Assembly: GCA_023427925.1 (NCBI GenBank)
Contig: JAEYZS010000025.1
Location: forward strand, 1-6,561
Source: Pseudomonadota bacterium
GTDB lineage: Bacteria > Bdellovibrionota > Bdellovibrionia > Bdellovibrionales > JAEYZS01
Direction: 5' to 3'
Length of the DNA: 6,561 nucleotides
In this document: positions 1 through 6,561 of the stretch, one piece after another
How the letters are laid out: every line of letters begins with the position of its first letter
Position numbering within the stretch: the first letter of the stretch is position 1
Position numbers and translations under genes: made by a program
The notes under the pieces: generated by a model
Databases searched by the model: none
Told to the model about the DNA's origin: nothing
The model's input: the letters and a program-made list of their open reading frames with translations, nothing else

Positions 1-464
1 CAAAAGCTATTGCAACCATCTTGAATTTTTAAGAAGGCCCTCGTGTGCTCGGCTTCGATGCCACCGTTCTCCTCAAGATCTTCCTTTCTAAAGATATTAG
101 AATGAAATACTTTTTGAGTAAGCTCTCCATTGAGATGTTGCTTGATTAAAGTTTCTAATAATCCTTTGTGAGAATTTGCAATAACGAGATCCGCGGGCAC
201 GTTTTCAAATGAACCTGTATCCACTTGTGCCGCACAGCCAGTCACAACTACCACGCTAAGAGGGTTTTTCTTTTTGATGCGATTGATTTCTTTGATGGCT
301 TCATTGGTGGCATCGCGAGTGACAGCGCAGGTATTGAGAATGTGAATCTGAGGCTCACTTTCCGCCATCAAGTAGCCACTATTTTGCAATCGTTTTTGAA
401 GTAAAGCCGTATCGTATGTATTTACTTTGCAACCGTAGGTTTTAATATCAAATGAGATACTCAC
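1..464 (-). CDS. mtaB: tRNA t6A37 methylthiotransferase MtaB, N-terminal part (gene runs off the left edge)
   Basis: MtaB is a radical-SAM enzyme that converts N6-threonylcarbamoyladenosine at position 37 of some tRNAs to its 2-methylthio form, using two iron-sulfur clusters. The 154 codons present cover the whole UPF0004-type N-terminal domain and just reach the radical-SAM core. The three cysteines expected to bind the auxiliary cluster are visible: Cys12 in TYGCKVNTYD, Cys46 in NTCAVT and Cys77 in VTGCAAQ. Cys151 in LKIQDGCNSF is the first cysteine of the CxxxCxxC radical-SAM motif; the other two lie beyond the edge. GCKVN and NTCAVT favour MtaB (YqeV type) over MiaB (GCQMN type) and RimO. 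The start is GTG at 464: a stop lies in the same frame four codons upstream, and AGAGGG precedes it by four bases. It begins 12 bases after mnmA ends, so co-transcription with that tRNA thiolation gene is likely. The C-terminal TRAM domain cannot be checked. Confidence 0.93.
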   Translation of the reverse strand, partial: MSISFDIKTYGCKVNTYDTALLQKRLQNSGYLMAESEPQIHILNTCAVTRDATNEAIKEINRIKKKNPLSVVVVTGCAAQVDTGSFENVPADLVIANSHKGLLETLIKQHLNGELTQKVFHSNIFRKEDLEENGGIEAEHTRAFLKIQDGCNSF

Positions 465-468
465 ATCA

Positions 469-474
469 CCCTCT
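469..474 (-). promoter_or_regulatory. Ribosome binding site for mtaB
   Basis: AGAGGG reads on the minus strand four bases before GTG 464. It decides the start, because the nearby ATG at 466 is in a frame that stops at once (ATG TGA). It sits in the 12-base gap after the mnmA stop codon, which suits translation within a polycistronic message. Confidence 0.6.
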
Positions 475-476
475 TA

Positions 477-1664
477 TTAATTTATAAAAGCTTCAACTAC
501 AGAAGTATCCAGCGGACTCGTTGTAATCCAGCCACCACCTAAGAGCTGCTTTCCTCTATATACAACGGCAGCCTGTCCTGGAGTAATTGCTCGAACAGGA
601 GTTTCAAAAATGATATCTGCTGTTCCATCTTCGTTCTTTTGAATTCTCGCTTTACTGCCAGTGTGCTGATACCTGATTTTAACATTTAAATCTTCTTCTT
701 GAGAAATTTCATCAAACCAATTTGTTTTTACAATATGCGCCTTATCGTGGAATAAATACTTTTCTTCTCCAACCCAAACCGTGTTGGTTTTTGCATCTAT
801 CTTTAATACGAATACAGGAATCGGGTCTTGGTGGTCTAATCCCAAACCTTTTCTTTGACCATAGGTGAATTTATGAATTCCCGTATGTCGACCGACAATC
901 TCTCCGGTTGGATACTTACGGATAAGTCCTGCTTGCAATAGGTCTTTTGAAATTTGTCCCTCAACGAATTCAGAATACTTTCCGTCTCCAACAAAGCAAA
1001 TTCCTGTGGAATCTTTTTTACGAGCATTCAAAAGCCCGTGCTTTTCAGCCAACACGCGCACTTCTGGTTTTTTCATATGACCAATTGGAAATAGTATTTT
1101 TGAAATCACATCCTGCTGAAGTGTAAACAGAAAGTAAGTTTGATCTTTCCAATCATCTTCACTCACTACAATTTGAGATTTGCCTTTTTGATCTACAACC
1201 ACTTTTGCATAGTGCCCCGTCGCTAAATAGTCACATTCTAATTCATTCATTTTTTGAATAAGATGATCAAATTTAAGATAAGTATTGCAGTTAACACAAG
1301 GAAGCGGCGTTCGCCCCTCAAGATATGCCTCCACGAAAGGATCAATAACTTGGGCTTTAAATTTTGCTTCACAATTCATTACATAAAAAGGGAAGTTTAA
1401 TTTTTCGGCAACTTGTCTTGCATCATCCACATCCATAGATGAACAGCAAGTTCCAAATCCTTCTTCGATATCACATTGAGTGTAGTCCCAGACTTGCATG
1501 GTGATACCTATGACTTCGTAGCCTTGCTCCACAAGCAAAGCTGCTGCCACAGAAGAATCCACTCCTCCAGACATTGCTACGAGGACTCTACCTTTTTTCG
1601 AAGTTTTTAAAGAATTATTGTCACCCGTATTTAATCGGGTGATGGATGGAAATGTAGAACTCAC
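477..1664 (-). CDS. mnmA: tRNA-uridine 2-sulfurtransferase MnmA
   Basis: MnmA makes 2-thiouridine at wobble position 34 of tRNAs for Lys, Glu and Gln: it adenylates U34 with ATP and then delivers sulfur. The 395 residues are a little longer than the E. coli enzyme. In order: a PP-loop ATP site SGGVDSS (32-38), GTCC followed by a DVDDAR helix (71-83), PCVNC (122-126), ATGHYA (148-153), KDQTYFL (173-179), DSTGICFVG (218-226) and [10 protein letters not shown] (266-275), then the C-terminal beta-barrel half. Cys126 and Cys223 match the catalytic Cys102 and Cys199 of E. coli. Cys123 stands where E. coli has Asp99, giving a Cys-x-x-Cys motif. The start is GTG at 1664, fixed by AGGAG six bases upstream; this gives about 25 residues before the first core strand (RVLVAMSGG), a low-complexity N-terminal tail of unknown role. 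The desulfurase ahead of it (46-base gap) is the likely sulfur donor, as in the B. subtilis yrvO-mnmA pair. Confidence 0.97.
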   Translation of the reverse strand: MSSTFPSITRLNTGDNNSLKTSKKGRVLVAMSGGVDSSVAAALLVEQGYEVIGITMQVWDYTQCDIEEGFGTCCSSMDVDDARQVAEKLNFPFYVMNCEAKFKAQVIDPFVEAYLEGRTPLPCVNCNTYLKFDHLIQKMNELECDYLATGHYAKVVVDQKGKSQIVVSEDDWKDQTYFLFTLQQDVISKILFPIGHMKKPEVRVLAEKHGLLNARKKDSTGICFVGDGKYSEFVEGQISKDLLQAGLIRKYPTGEIVGRHTGIHKFTYGQRKGLGLDHQDPIPVFVLKIDAKTNTVWVGEEKYLFHDKAHIVKTNWFDEISQEEDLNVKIRYQHTGSKARIQKNEDGTADIIFETPVRAITPGQAAVVYRGKQLLGGGWITTSPLDTSVVEAFIN

Positions 1665-1670
1665 TGATCT

Positions 1671-1677
1671 CTCCTCT
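1671..1677 (-). promoter_or_regulatory. Ribosome binding site for mnmA
   Basis: AGAGGAG on the minus strand lies six bases before GTG 1664, a close Shine-Dalgarno match. It supports the GTG start and therefore the N-terminal tail that precedes the PP-loop domain. It lies in the 46-base gap after the desulfurase stop codon. Confidence 0.75.
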
Positions 1678-1710
1678 GCGAAGCTTAATGGGCTTCCGTT
1701 TATGATCGGC

Positions 1711-2856
1711 TCATTGTTTGTTGAATTGTCTAATCCGTAATACGACTTTTTTCAATGTTTCTAAAAAATATTCAATCTGCTCGGCATTATTTCCCCAACC
1801 GAGCGACACTCTTAATGAGCTTTGCGCCTCTTTTCGGGTATATCCCATGGCTCGCAACACAGCTGAAGGTTCTTGGCTCCCAGAAGAGCATGCCGCACCC
1901 GTGGACACGCAAATCCCATGCATATCGAGATTCATTAGCAGGGTTTCACCATCAACACCCTCTATAAATAAGCTAGAAGTATTTGGCACGCGATGAGGAT
2001 TCTGAATGATGCTGACACCTTCAATGCTCTCCATGATCTTTTGTTCCATTTGATCTCGGAGACCTCTAATCCTCTCGTTTTCCGTTCGTATTAGATCCTC
2101 TTTTGTAATCATATGGCCAATAGCCGAAATCGCTAAAGTGTTTTCAGTTCCAGCTCTACGACCCCTTTCCTGTCCACCGCCTGCAATCAAGGGAACCATA
2201 GTTGTTCCTCTTTTTTGGAACAATAGACCGACTCCTCTTAAAGAATAGAATTTATGGCCAGAAAACGACGCAAGGTCGACACCCAGATCTTCAAGGTCGA
2301 CATCCATCTTGCCTAATGCTTGAACCGCATCGGTGTGAAATAAGGCACCCTTTTGATGAGCCAAGACACACATTTCTTTGATTGGATGAATCGCTCCCGT
2401 TTCATTATTAGCAAGCATCACCGAAACAAGTGCGGTCTTGTCTGAAAGTTTACTTTTATAGAAATCCAAATCTAAGTTCGCATTCTTATCGACAGGTATA
2501 TAATCAACAACGGCACCTTGACTTTGCAAAAACTCGAAAGTTTTTAATATGCTTGGGTGCTCTACTGAACTTGTTATAAAATGATTTTTTCCCTGGTCTT
2601 TGAGAGCATAGAAAACGCCTTTTATTGCTTCGTTATTCGACTCACTCCCACAAGAAGTAAAAATCAATTCCAGCGGATGGACTTTAAAGTACTCTGCCAA
2701 TGCTTTGCGCGCCTCTCGGATGAGCGCTTTAGGCTCGCGAGAAGCTTGATGAACTGAGCTTGGATTGCCCCACTCCTTAGCCCAACCCGAAATTCTTTCT
2801 AAAATTTCTGGGTGAACAGGGGTCGTGGCGTTGTGGTCTAAATAAACTTGTTTCAT
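1711..2856 (-). CDS. Cysteine desulfurase, group I (NifS/IscS/YrvO-like)
   Basis: This is a PLP enzyme that removes sulfur from L-cysteine, giving alanine and an enzyme-bound persulfide that is passed to acceptors. The 381 residues form a full-length aminotransferase class V fold. Visible motifs: YLDHNATTP (5-13), SGSES-like [10 protein letters not shown] (68-77), SSVEHPS with His100 for cofactor stacking, ANNETG (149-154), HTDAVQ with Asp176 for the pyridine nitrogen, SGHKF with Lys202 for the Schiff base, [14 protein letters not shown] (226-239), and the mobile loop [14 protein letters not shown] with persulfide Cys323. The loop with CSSGSQEPS places it in group I rather than SufS. The stretch after Lys202 reads YSLRGVG where most relatives have YGPKGVG, a mild departure. 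ATG 2856 is preceded directly by an in-frame TAG, so it cannot start further upstream; no Shine-Dalgarno is evident. Being first in the operon with mnmA and mtaB and having no iscU or sufU nearby, it probably serves tRNA thiolation, but a wider role in iron-sulfur assembly is possible. Confidence 0.95.
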   Translation of the reverse strand: MKQVYLDHNATTPVHPEILERISGWAKEWGNPSSVHQASREPKALIREARKALAEYFKVHPLELIFTSCGSESNNEAIKGVFYALKDQGKNHFITSSVEHPSILKTFEFLQSQGAVVDYIPVDKNANLDLDFYKSKLSDKTALVSVMLANNETGAIHPIKEMCVLAHQKGALFHTDAVQALGKMDVDLEDLGVDLASFSGHKFYSLRGVGLLFQKRGTTMVPLIAGGGQERGRRAGTENTLAISAIGHMITKEDLIRTENERIRGLRDQMEQKIMESIEGVSIIQNPHRVPNTSSLFIEGVDGETLLMNLDMHGICVSTGAACSSGSQEPSAVLRAMGYTRKEAQSSLRVSLGWGNNAEQIEYFLETLKKVVLRIRQFNKQ

Positions 2857-2868
2857 TGGCTAAAGGGA

Positions 2869-2897
2869 AGATTAGCACAAGAGATCTGCTTATTGAA
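2869..2897 (-). promoter_or_regulatory. Possible promoter of the desulfurase-mnmA-mtaB operon
   Basis: On the minus strand a TAATCT box (2874-2869) carries an upstream TG one base before it (extended -10 form). A weak TTCAAT -35-like box (2897-2892) lies 17 bases further up. Each box matches only three of six sigma-70 consensus bases. The case rests mainly on position: it lies between a strong terminator and the first gene of the operon. If used, it would leave a leader of only about five bases before ATG 2856. Confidence 0.25.
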
Positions 2898-2937
2898 GAA
2901 AAAGTCAGGATTGAAGCTTTCTTCACTTCAACCCTGA
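2896..2937 (-). terminator. Rho-independent terminator after the metallopeptidase gene
   Basis: On the minus strand TCAGGGTTGAAG (2937-2926) can pair with CTTCAATCCTGA (2916-2905) over 12 base pairs including one G-U pair. The loop is nine bases, and the stem is followed at once by CTTTTTCTT (2904-2896). It begins six bases after the metallopeptidase stop codon. It separates that unit from the tRNA-sulfur operon. Confidence 0.9.
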
Positions 2938-2943
2938 ATATTT

Positions 2944-5900
2944 TTACTTAACTACTGGGATTAATGAGCTGATGAGTTCAGCATAGGTGTTTTGATCCTT
3001 AACGTATCCATTTAATGCGGCCGTTAAGACATCCTTACCTAGAGCATAAGCCTTTTTAATTTGCTCCGGAGCATTTTCAGGCAACTTCTCACCCTTTTCG
3101 ATCATCTGTAAGAGCTTTTGAATATCGGGCCTTGCGATACCTTCAAGAACTTGAGCGTAGCCCAATCCTTGGATCGCGCTCCAAGCAACTTTGTTAGCTG
3201 GTAGTGCAAAGTAAGCCTGACCTGCAATCTCTACCGACGCAGCGTTCTCATCTCCTGGATATTCCCGGTAAACGGCGAATGACTGCAAGAACTTTCTAGA
3301 GCTCACACTATGGACTTGGCTAGGAACCAAATTTCGAAGTGCCGTTATGATCTGCTTTTGGAAAGTAGTCTGCTCATTAGGTAAATTGAAGTATCTTAAA
3401 AGACCAGATACATCTGGAACATTGATGTAATGTTCTTCACCAAATTCCAATTGAACCGGTAGCGAGCTCGTGACTTCTCCATTTTCGCCTTCGAACTCAA
3501 CTGCAAAACCTTCTGCATCACGGAATGGAACACTGATAGTCCCACGCTGTAAGAGAATCGCAGCTAATATATTTTCAGCAAGCGGACCTACAGCTCCGTG
3601 ATCCAAGAAATTCTGAGTGTGTTTGTCAAATAGGCTTGAGCCCAACTGTCTTGCAAAGAAGAATTCTAGAGAGAGCAGTTTGTCAATCCAAACACCTTGC
3701 ACGTCTACTTGGTCTTGGTAAGCATTTTTGTTTAAAGAGTCTTTTCTTGTTTGAAAGGACTTTCCACCCTCACCAGCTATCACAAGATTCAAGCCACCAT
3801 TTTCCTTACCCAAATGTTGCAAAAATCTTTGGACATCTGGATGGTAACAAGTTGTTGCTGCGTTACTCATTGCAAGTAATGGGAGTATCGCAACTGGAAC
3901 TGTTGGCTCTTCACTCAGCGCTATTGCGCATTGAGTATCTGGAGTCAGCAGATTGCTCAAGAAGAACTGGCCTGCGATTGTGCTTGCACGGTAGATATCA
4001 GCTAGGAATTCATCCGTCTTCCAGAGGTCATGACCTTCGACAATACCAAAGTCATTTTTAATCCTCTCATAAAGTTCGTACATTAATCTTAAGTCATAGA
4101 AGTTTCCTTTGATTCGACCAAGGTAAGCTCCTTCTTGCATTGTCGAGAAATTTCTACGGTGATTTCTACGATTGATTTGTTTGTAGTTATCTTCGTAAGC
4201 CGAAATCAAGTGCTCTGTGATTTCAGTGTAGTTCGTTCCTTCGTCGAAACGGTTACAAGTCGGATTGGCACTTGCGTGCTCATCTGTGCAGAACTTGTAA
4301 GATTTTAATTCTTGTCCTTGAGCGGAAAGCTCTTGAACAGTTTTCTCTAAGTTACGCTCTACTTTTACTAATTTCCCATCTTTGGTTTCAACTTCGCGAC
4401 TGTACGCAAATCTGAGGGCTGCAATGTCGTATTTACCCATCGTTGGTAGCTCATTCATAGTTTTATATGAATATTCCATAACCGAAGAATAAGGCACGCC
4501 TCTGCCAATCCCCATCTTCCCGAGCTCTTCAGCTGTGTAGAAGTTTTCTTTGTCTTCAGATCCAGCGAAGTTATGTCTTAAACCAAGGTTATGACCTAAC
4601 TCGTGAACTAAAGTCGGGATCCAGATGTGCGGAAGAACAGCACGAATAATCTCTTCCTTTTGCGCACTTGTCAGTTGATCCCAAGGTTTCAGAGTTGTCT
4701 CAAGCTGACGCTCTATACCCGCCGACTGAAGTGCATACCGTGCATTGAAAAGTTCTTCTGGATAAATATTATGTTTCGAAAGAATATCGATTCGCTTATC
4801 GATGTATTTACTTTCTCTGGCTAACAAACTATTTGATTCTAATTTTTTGAGTTGGGAGATTGCATCCTTAATATGTTCCGCTTGCCCCGTGTTCTTTCCA
4901 ATTTCAATCTTTGGTCTTTCCGAAGATTTACTGAATGTATTAACAGTACTCGCGCGACTTACACTTGTTTGTAGGGCATCACTTAGATTTCTAGCCGCTA
5001 GTCTTTGGTTTAAGCCTGCAAAACTCTTCCCATTTGTAAATTGCAAGATACTGTTTTGAGCATTTTCAATAAATTGCGCCGAAAGAGTTCCAGACTTTAC
5101 ACGTTTCGCCTCTTCTCGTTGAGCTGCAATTAATTCTTCACGAATTTCCTCATAGGTCTTTTTCTCAAGAGCACGAATAGTACCTAGGTACATCACAGTT
5201 CGCGCGTTTACGATCTCGCCTGTCGATGGATGAGCCACACTTGGGCCGTATCCAATAATTCGAGATGCAAGTGGATCCTCAACTAAAACAATCATATTGT
5301 TTCTGAGATCACCGACTTTTTGCTTTCCATCTGACTTTTGTAGGTGAATCTGAATACCTGCATTTGCTTGAGCAAGGCCGTTATTGATATTTTTCACAGC
5401 CTGAATTGTTGCAGCAAGAACATAATCATTTTCAGGTTTATCAAACTCTTTACTTAAGTAGTATGGAATGATTTTCTTTTCTGGGTTCCAACGATTTAAG
5501 AACACCTTATCTGTATTTTCAACTTCATTTCCATCCACATCGAGAACTTTGTTTTTGGAGTCAAAAAATCCAAATGTACCTTCGTCTTCTCGAGTGTACT
5601 CAATTGCCTTATAGTCTTTTGAAGCAAGCAAGTCAGCTTGAACAATGGAGTAGACGTATCGCACATCAAAATTTAAATTTTCAAAGAGATTTTCGAAGTC
5701 TGAAATCTGACTGATGCATTCAAGACTTGTTAAATTCAGTCTATAGGATTTTTCAATTTCAATATTAAAAACGCCTTTTGAGATCTCGCGACTAATGACT
5801 TTCTGTTCTCCCAACTCACTGTAACAACCTGAAAATAGGTTTGTAATCTCAACTGGAAGCTCATCAGCATCCAAAATCTGAGTTCTTTCTAAATCAGCAA

Positions 5901-6387
5901 TAACTAAAGGTCTTTTTTCCCATGGAGTCTCATCGTCTTCAATCTCTTCGTTTAAACACTCTCCGTAAGCATCTTTCTTACAAGTATAACTAATATGTGT
6001 CACAGGAATCTGCAAAATCTTTTTGCTGTTTGTTGGATTGTCCGAAAAGCGAGGATCTTTTTCCAGCTCTCTCACTTCAAGATGCTTTTCTGTCATCTCA
6101 AATTCGACAAGCTTTGTTCGTCCCATGAAGTAAGGCATACTTGCACTTGAAGTACGAGTTGCCTGACCATAGCTCATAACGGCAATTCGAGGGGCACGAT
6201 ATTGTCGCTTTTCTTCAGGACTGAGTTTGGCAATCTCTTCGGGCTTAAGCTCCTTAAAATCTTCTTTGTTAAAAAGATCTTTTGAAAGCGTTTCCTTAAG
6301 CGGTACAAATTCATATGGCTTCTCTTTTGTACATCCAAAGATAGCTAAGGACATAATCATTGCGATTAGTGCAATATTGTTTTTCAT
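2944..6387 (-). CDS. Large lipoprotein zinc metallopeptidase (metzincin, DUF5117/DUF4953-like)
   Basis: Predicted zinc-dependent endopeptidase of 1147 residues, anchored by lipid in the cell envelope. Residues 1-19 form a lipoprotein signal (MKNNIALIAMIMSLAIFGC) with Cys19 as lipidation site; Thr at +2 suggests outer-membrane sorting by the E. coli rule. Residues about 20-400 form an N-terminal domain ending in RWNPEK, IPYYLSKEFD and STGEIVNART, segments reminiscent of the N-terminal part of DUF5117/DUF4953 proteins. A mostly helical, charged stretch (about 400-585) follows. The metzincin site HELGHNLGLRHNF is at 595-607 (zinc ligands His595, His599, His605; catalytic Glu596). The Met-turn SSVMEY has Met637, and GKYDIAALRFAY lies at 651-662. 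Residues about 670-1147 carry no domain I recognise. The mature chain has eight further cysteines, some closely paired (136/144, 700/711), which suits disulfides outside the cytoplasm. The start at 6387 is chosen for its ribosome site and signal peptide; ATG 6426 would add 13 residues. Substrate unknown; prey or envelope protein degradation is speculation. Confidence 0.88.
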   Translation of the reverse strand: MKNNIALIAMIMSLAIFGCTKEKPYEFVPLKETLSKDLFNKEDFKELKPEEIAKLSPEEKRQYRAPRIAVMSYGQATRTSSASMPYFMGRTKLVEFEMTEKHLEVRELEKDPRFSDNPTNSKKILQIPVTHISYTCKKDAYGECLNEEIEDDETPWEKRPLVIADLERTQILDADELPVEITNLFSGCYSELGEQKVISREISKGVFNIEIEKSYRLNLTSLECISQISDFENLFENLNFDVRYVYSIVQADLLASKDYKAIEYTREDEGTFGFFDSKNKVLDVDGNEVENTDKVFLNRWNPEKKIIPYYLSKEFDKPENDYVLAATIQAVKNINNGLAQANAGIQIHLQKSDGKQKVGDLRNNMIVLVEDPLASRIIGYGPSVAHPSTGEIVNARTVMYLGTIRALEKKTYEEIREELIAAQREEAKRVKSGTLSAQFIENAQNSILQFTNGKSFAGLNQRLAARNLSDALQTSVSRASTVNTFSKSSERPKIEIGKNTGQAEHIKDAISQLKKLESNSLLARESKYIDKRIDILSKHNIYPEELFNARYALQSAGIERQLETTLKPWDQLTSAQKEEIIRAVLPHIWIPTLVHELGHNLGLRHNFAGSEDKENFYTAEELGKMGIGRGVPYSSVMEYSYKTMNELPTMGKYDIAALRFAYSREVETKDGKLVKVERNLEKTVQELSAQGQELKSYKFCTDEHASANPTCNRFDEGTNYTEITEHLISAYEDNYKQINRRNHRRNFSTMQEGAYLGRIKGNFYDLRLMYELYERIKNDFGIVEGHDLWKTDEFLADIYRASTIAGQFFLSNLLTPDTQCAIALSEEPTVPVAILPLLAMSNAATTCYHPDVQRFLQHLGKENGGLNLVIAGEGGKSFQTRKDSLNKNAYQDQVDVQGVWIDKLLSLEFFFARQLGSSLFDKHTQNFLDHGAVGPLAENILAAILLQRGTISVPFRDAEGFAVEFEGENGEVTSSLPVQLEFGEEHYINVPDVSGLLRYFNLPNEQTTFQKQIITALRNLVPSQVHSVSSRKFLQSFAVYREYPGDENAASVEIAGQAYFALPANKVAWSAIQGLGYAQVLEGIARPDIQKLLQMIEKGEKLPENAPEQIKKAYALGKDVLTAALNGYVKDQNTYAELISSLIPVVK

Positions 6388-6390
6388 TTG

Positions 6391-6398
6391 CTCCCCTT
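6391..6398 (-). promoter_or_regulatory. Ribosome binding site for the metallopeptidase
   Basis: AAGGGGAG on the minus strand ends three bases before ATG 6387, with its AAGG core at normal spacing. It favours the start that places the lipoprotein signal peptide right at the N-terminus. A competing AGGGG (6437-6433) before ATG 6426 lies inside the previous gene. Confidence 0.6.
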
Positions 6399-6415
6399 CT
6401 TTATATTTTCTTTTT

Positions 6416-6561
6416 TTAGAAAACATGTGTAACCCCTAACCCTAAATACGAAGTCCTTGCCGAATAGACATCGACATTTTCACCGTGATTATTTGGTCCA
6501 CGTACGGTACCTTCGTTTTTATGTGACAAATAGATCGACCATTTGTCATCTAGCTTATGAC
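6416..6561 (-). CDS. C-terminus of an outer-membrane beta-barrel protein (gene runs off the right edge), possibly PagL-like
   Basis: A stop-free frame enters from the right edge and ends with TAA at 6418-6416, giving 47 residues. The last strand reads YLGLGVTHVF and ends in Phe with alternating hydrophobic residues, the classical signal recognised by the BAM assembly machinery. An earlier segment KWSIYLSHKN could be another strand, joined by a polar loop TVRGPNNHGENVD. The SHKNEG and PNNHGEN pieces recall the lipid A 3-O-deacylase PagL, where the catalytic His and Glu are 14 residues apart; His13 and Glu27 of this fragment have that spacing, but the serine expected two residues after the His is absent. 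The family call is therefore tentative. The gene stops 28 bases before the metallopeptidase start, without a terminator between, so the two may be co-transcribed. Confidence 0.7.
   Translation of the reverse strand, partial: HKLDDKWSIYLSHKNEGTVRGPNNHGENVDVYSARTSYLGLGVTHVF

Noticed and set aside
836..1027. Minus-strand 63-codon open frame inside mnmA
   Set aside because: It lies in another frame within a strongly conserved mnmA coding region and has no family resemblance or ribosome site; it is a shadow.
1676..1698. Small hairpin GAAGC/GCTTC between the desulfurase and mnmA
   Set aside because: Only five base pairs with no following T-run, so it is not a terminator, and there is no evidence of a riboswitch or attenuator in a 46-base gap.
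1718..1996. Two plus-strand open frames opposite the 3' part of the desulfurase gene
   Set aside because: They are antisense to conserved desulfurase motifs, including the active-site cysteine loop, and their products look like no known protein.
3636..4061. Plus-strand 141-codon open frame opposite the metallopeptidase
   Set aside because: The minus strand is coding over the full length here, and the antisense product is Leu/His/Arg-rich with no recognisable motif.
4627..5059. Plus-strand open frames opposite the insert of the metallopeptidase
   Set aside because: Short antisense frames without a ribosome site or homology; best explained by the base composition of the real gene.
6227..6439. 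Plus-strand 70-codon frame with a hydrophobic end
   Set aside because: It is the reverse complement of the metallopeptidase signal peptide region and the barrel gene end; the hydrophobic appearance comes from this antisense relation.
6430..6446. Telomere-like aacccctaaccctaaata repeat
   Set aside because: It is only two imperfect units and is explained by the codons for the final barrel strand (YLGLGV) on the minus strand.

Overview
All recognised genes in this window lie on the minus strand, so the transcriptional order runs from the right edge to the left. I see two complete enzyme genes of tRNA sulfur modification, one very large lipoprotein metallopeptidase, and a gene fragment at each edge. 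There are no tRNA or rRNA genes, CRISPR arrays, insertion sequences or phage genes. The DNA is moderately AT-rich. A Gram-negative (diderm) cell is indicated by a lipobox signal peptide and by an outer-membrane beta-barrel C-terminus ending in Phe. Together with the type of large lipoprotein metzincin, this would suit a low-GC member of the Bdellovibrionota (Bdellovibrio/Pseudobdellovibrio-like). That taxonomic placement is inference, not something the sequence proves.

Right part (6561 to 2896): the last 47 codons of an outer-membrane beta-barrel protein end at 6416. After 28 bases comes a 1147-residue lipoprotein with a metzincin zinc site (HELGHNLGLRH) and a Met-turn (SSVMEY), ending at 2944. 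A strong rho-independent terminator (2896-2937) closes this unit.

Left part (2856 to 1): a group I cysteine desulfurase (2856-1711), mnmA (1664-477) and the start of mtaB (464-1, cut by the window edge) follow one another with gaps of 46 and 12 bases, so they are probably one operon. The pathway logic is clear. The desulfurase takes sulfur from cysteine as a persulfide. MnmA uses sulfur to make 2-thiouridine at tRNA position 34. MtaB makes the 2-methylthio group on t6A at position 37. Both thiolations act on the anticodon loop. MnmA here has a Cys-x-x-Cys (PCVNC) active-site motif in place of the Asp-x-x-Cys of the E. coli enzyme.

The most unusual items are the metzincin with its roughly 190-residue insert and unassigned C-terminal half, the compact tRNA-sulfur operon that may start with a near-leaderless message, and a possible PagL-like barrel end that lacks the expected catalytic serine. 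I found no clear sign of a wholly new multi-gene system.
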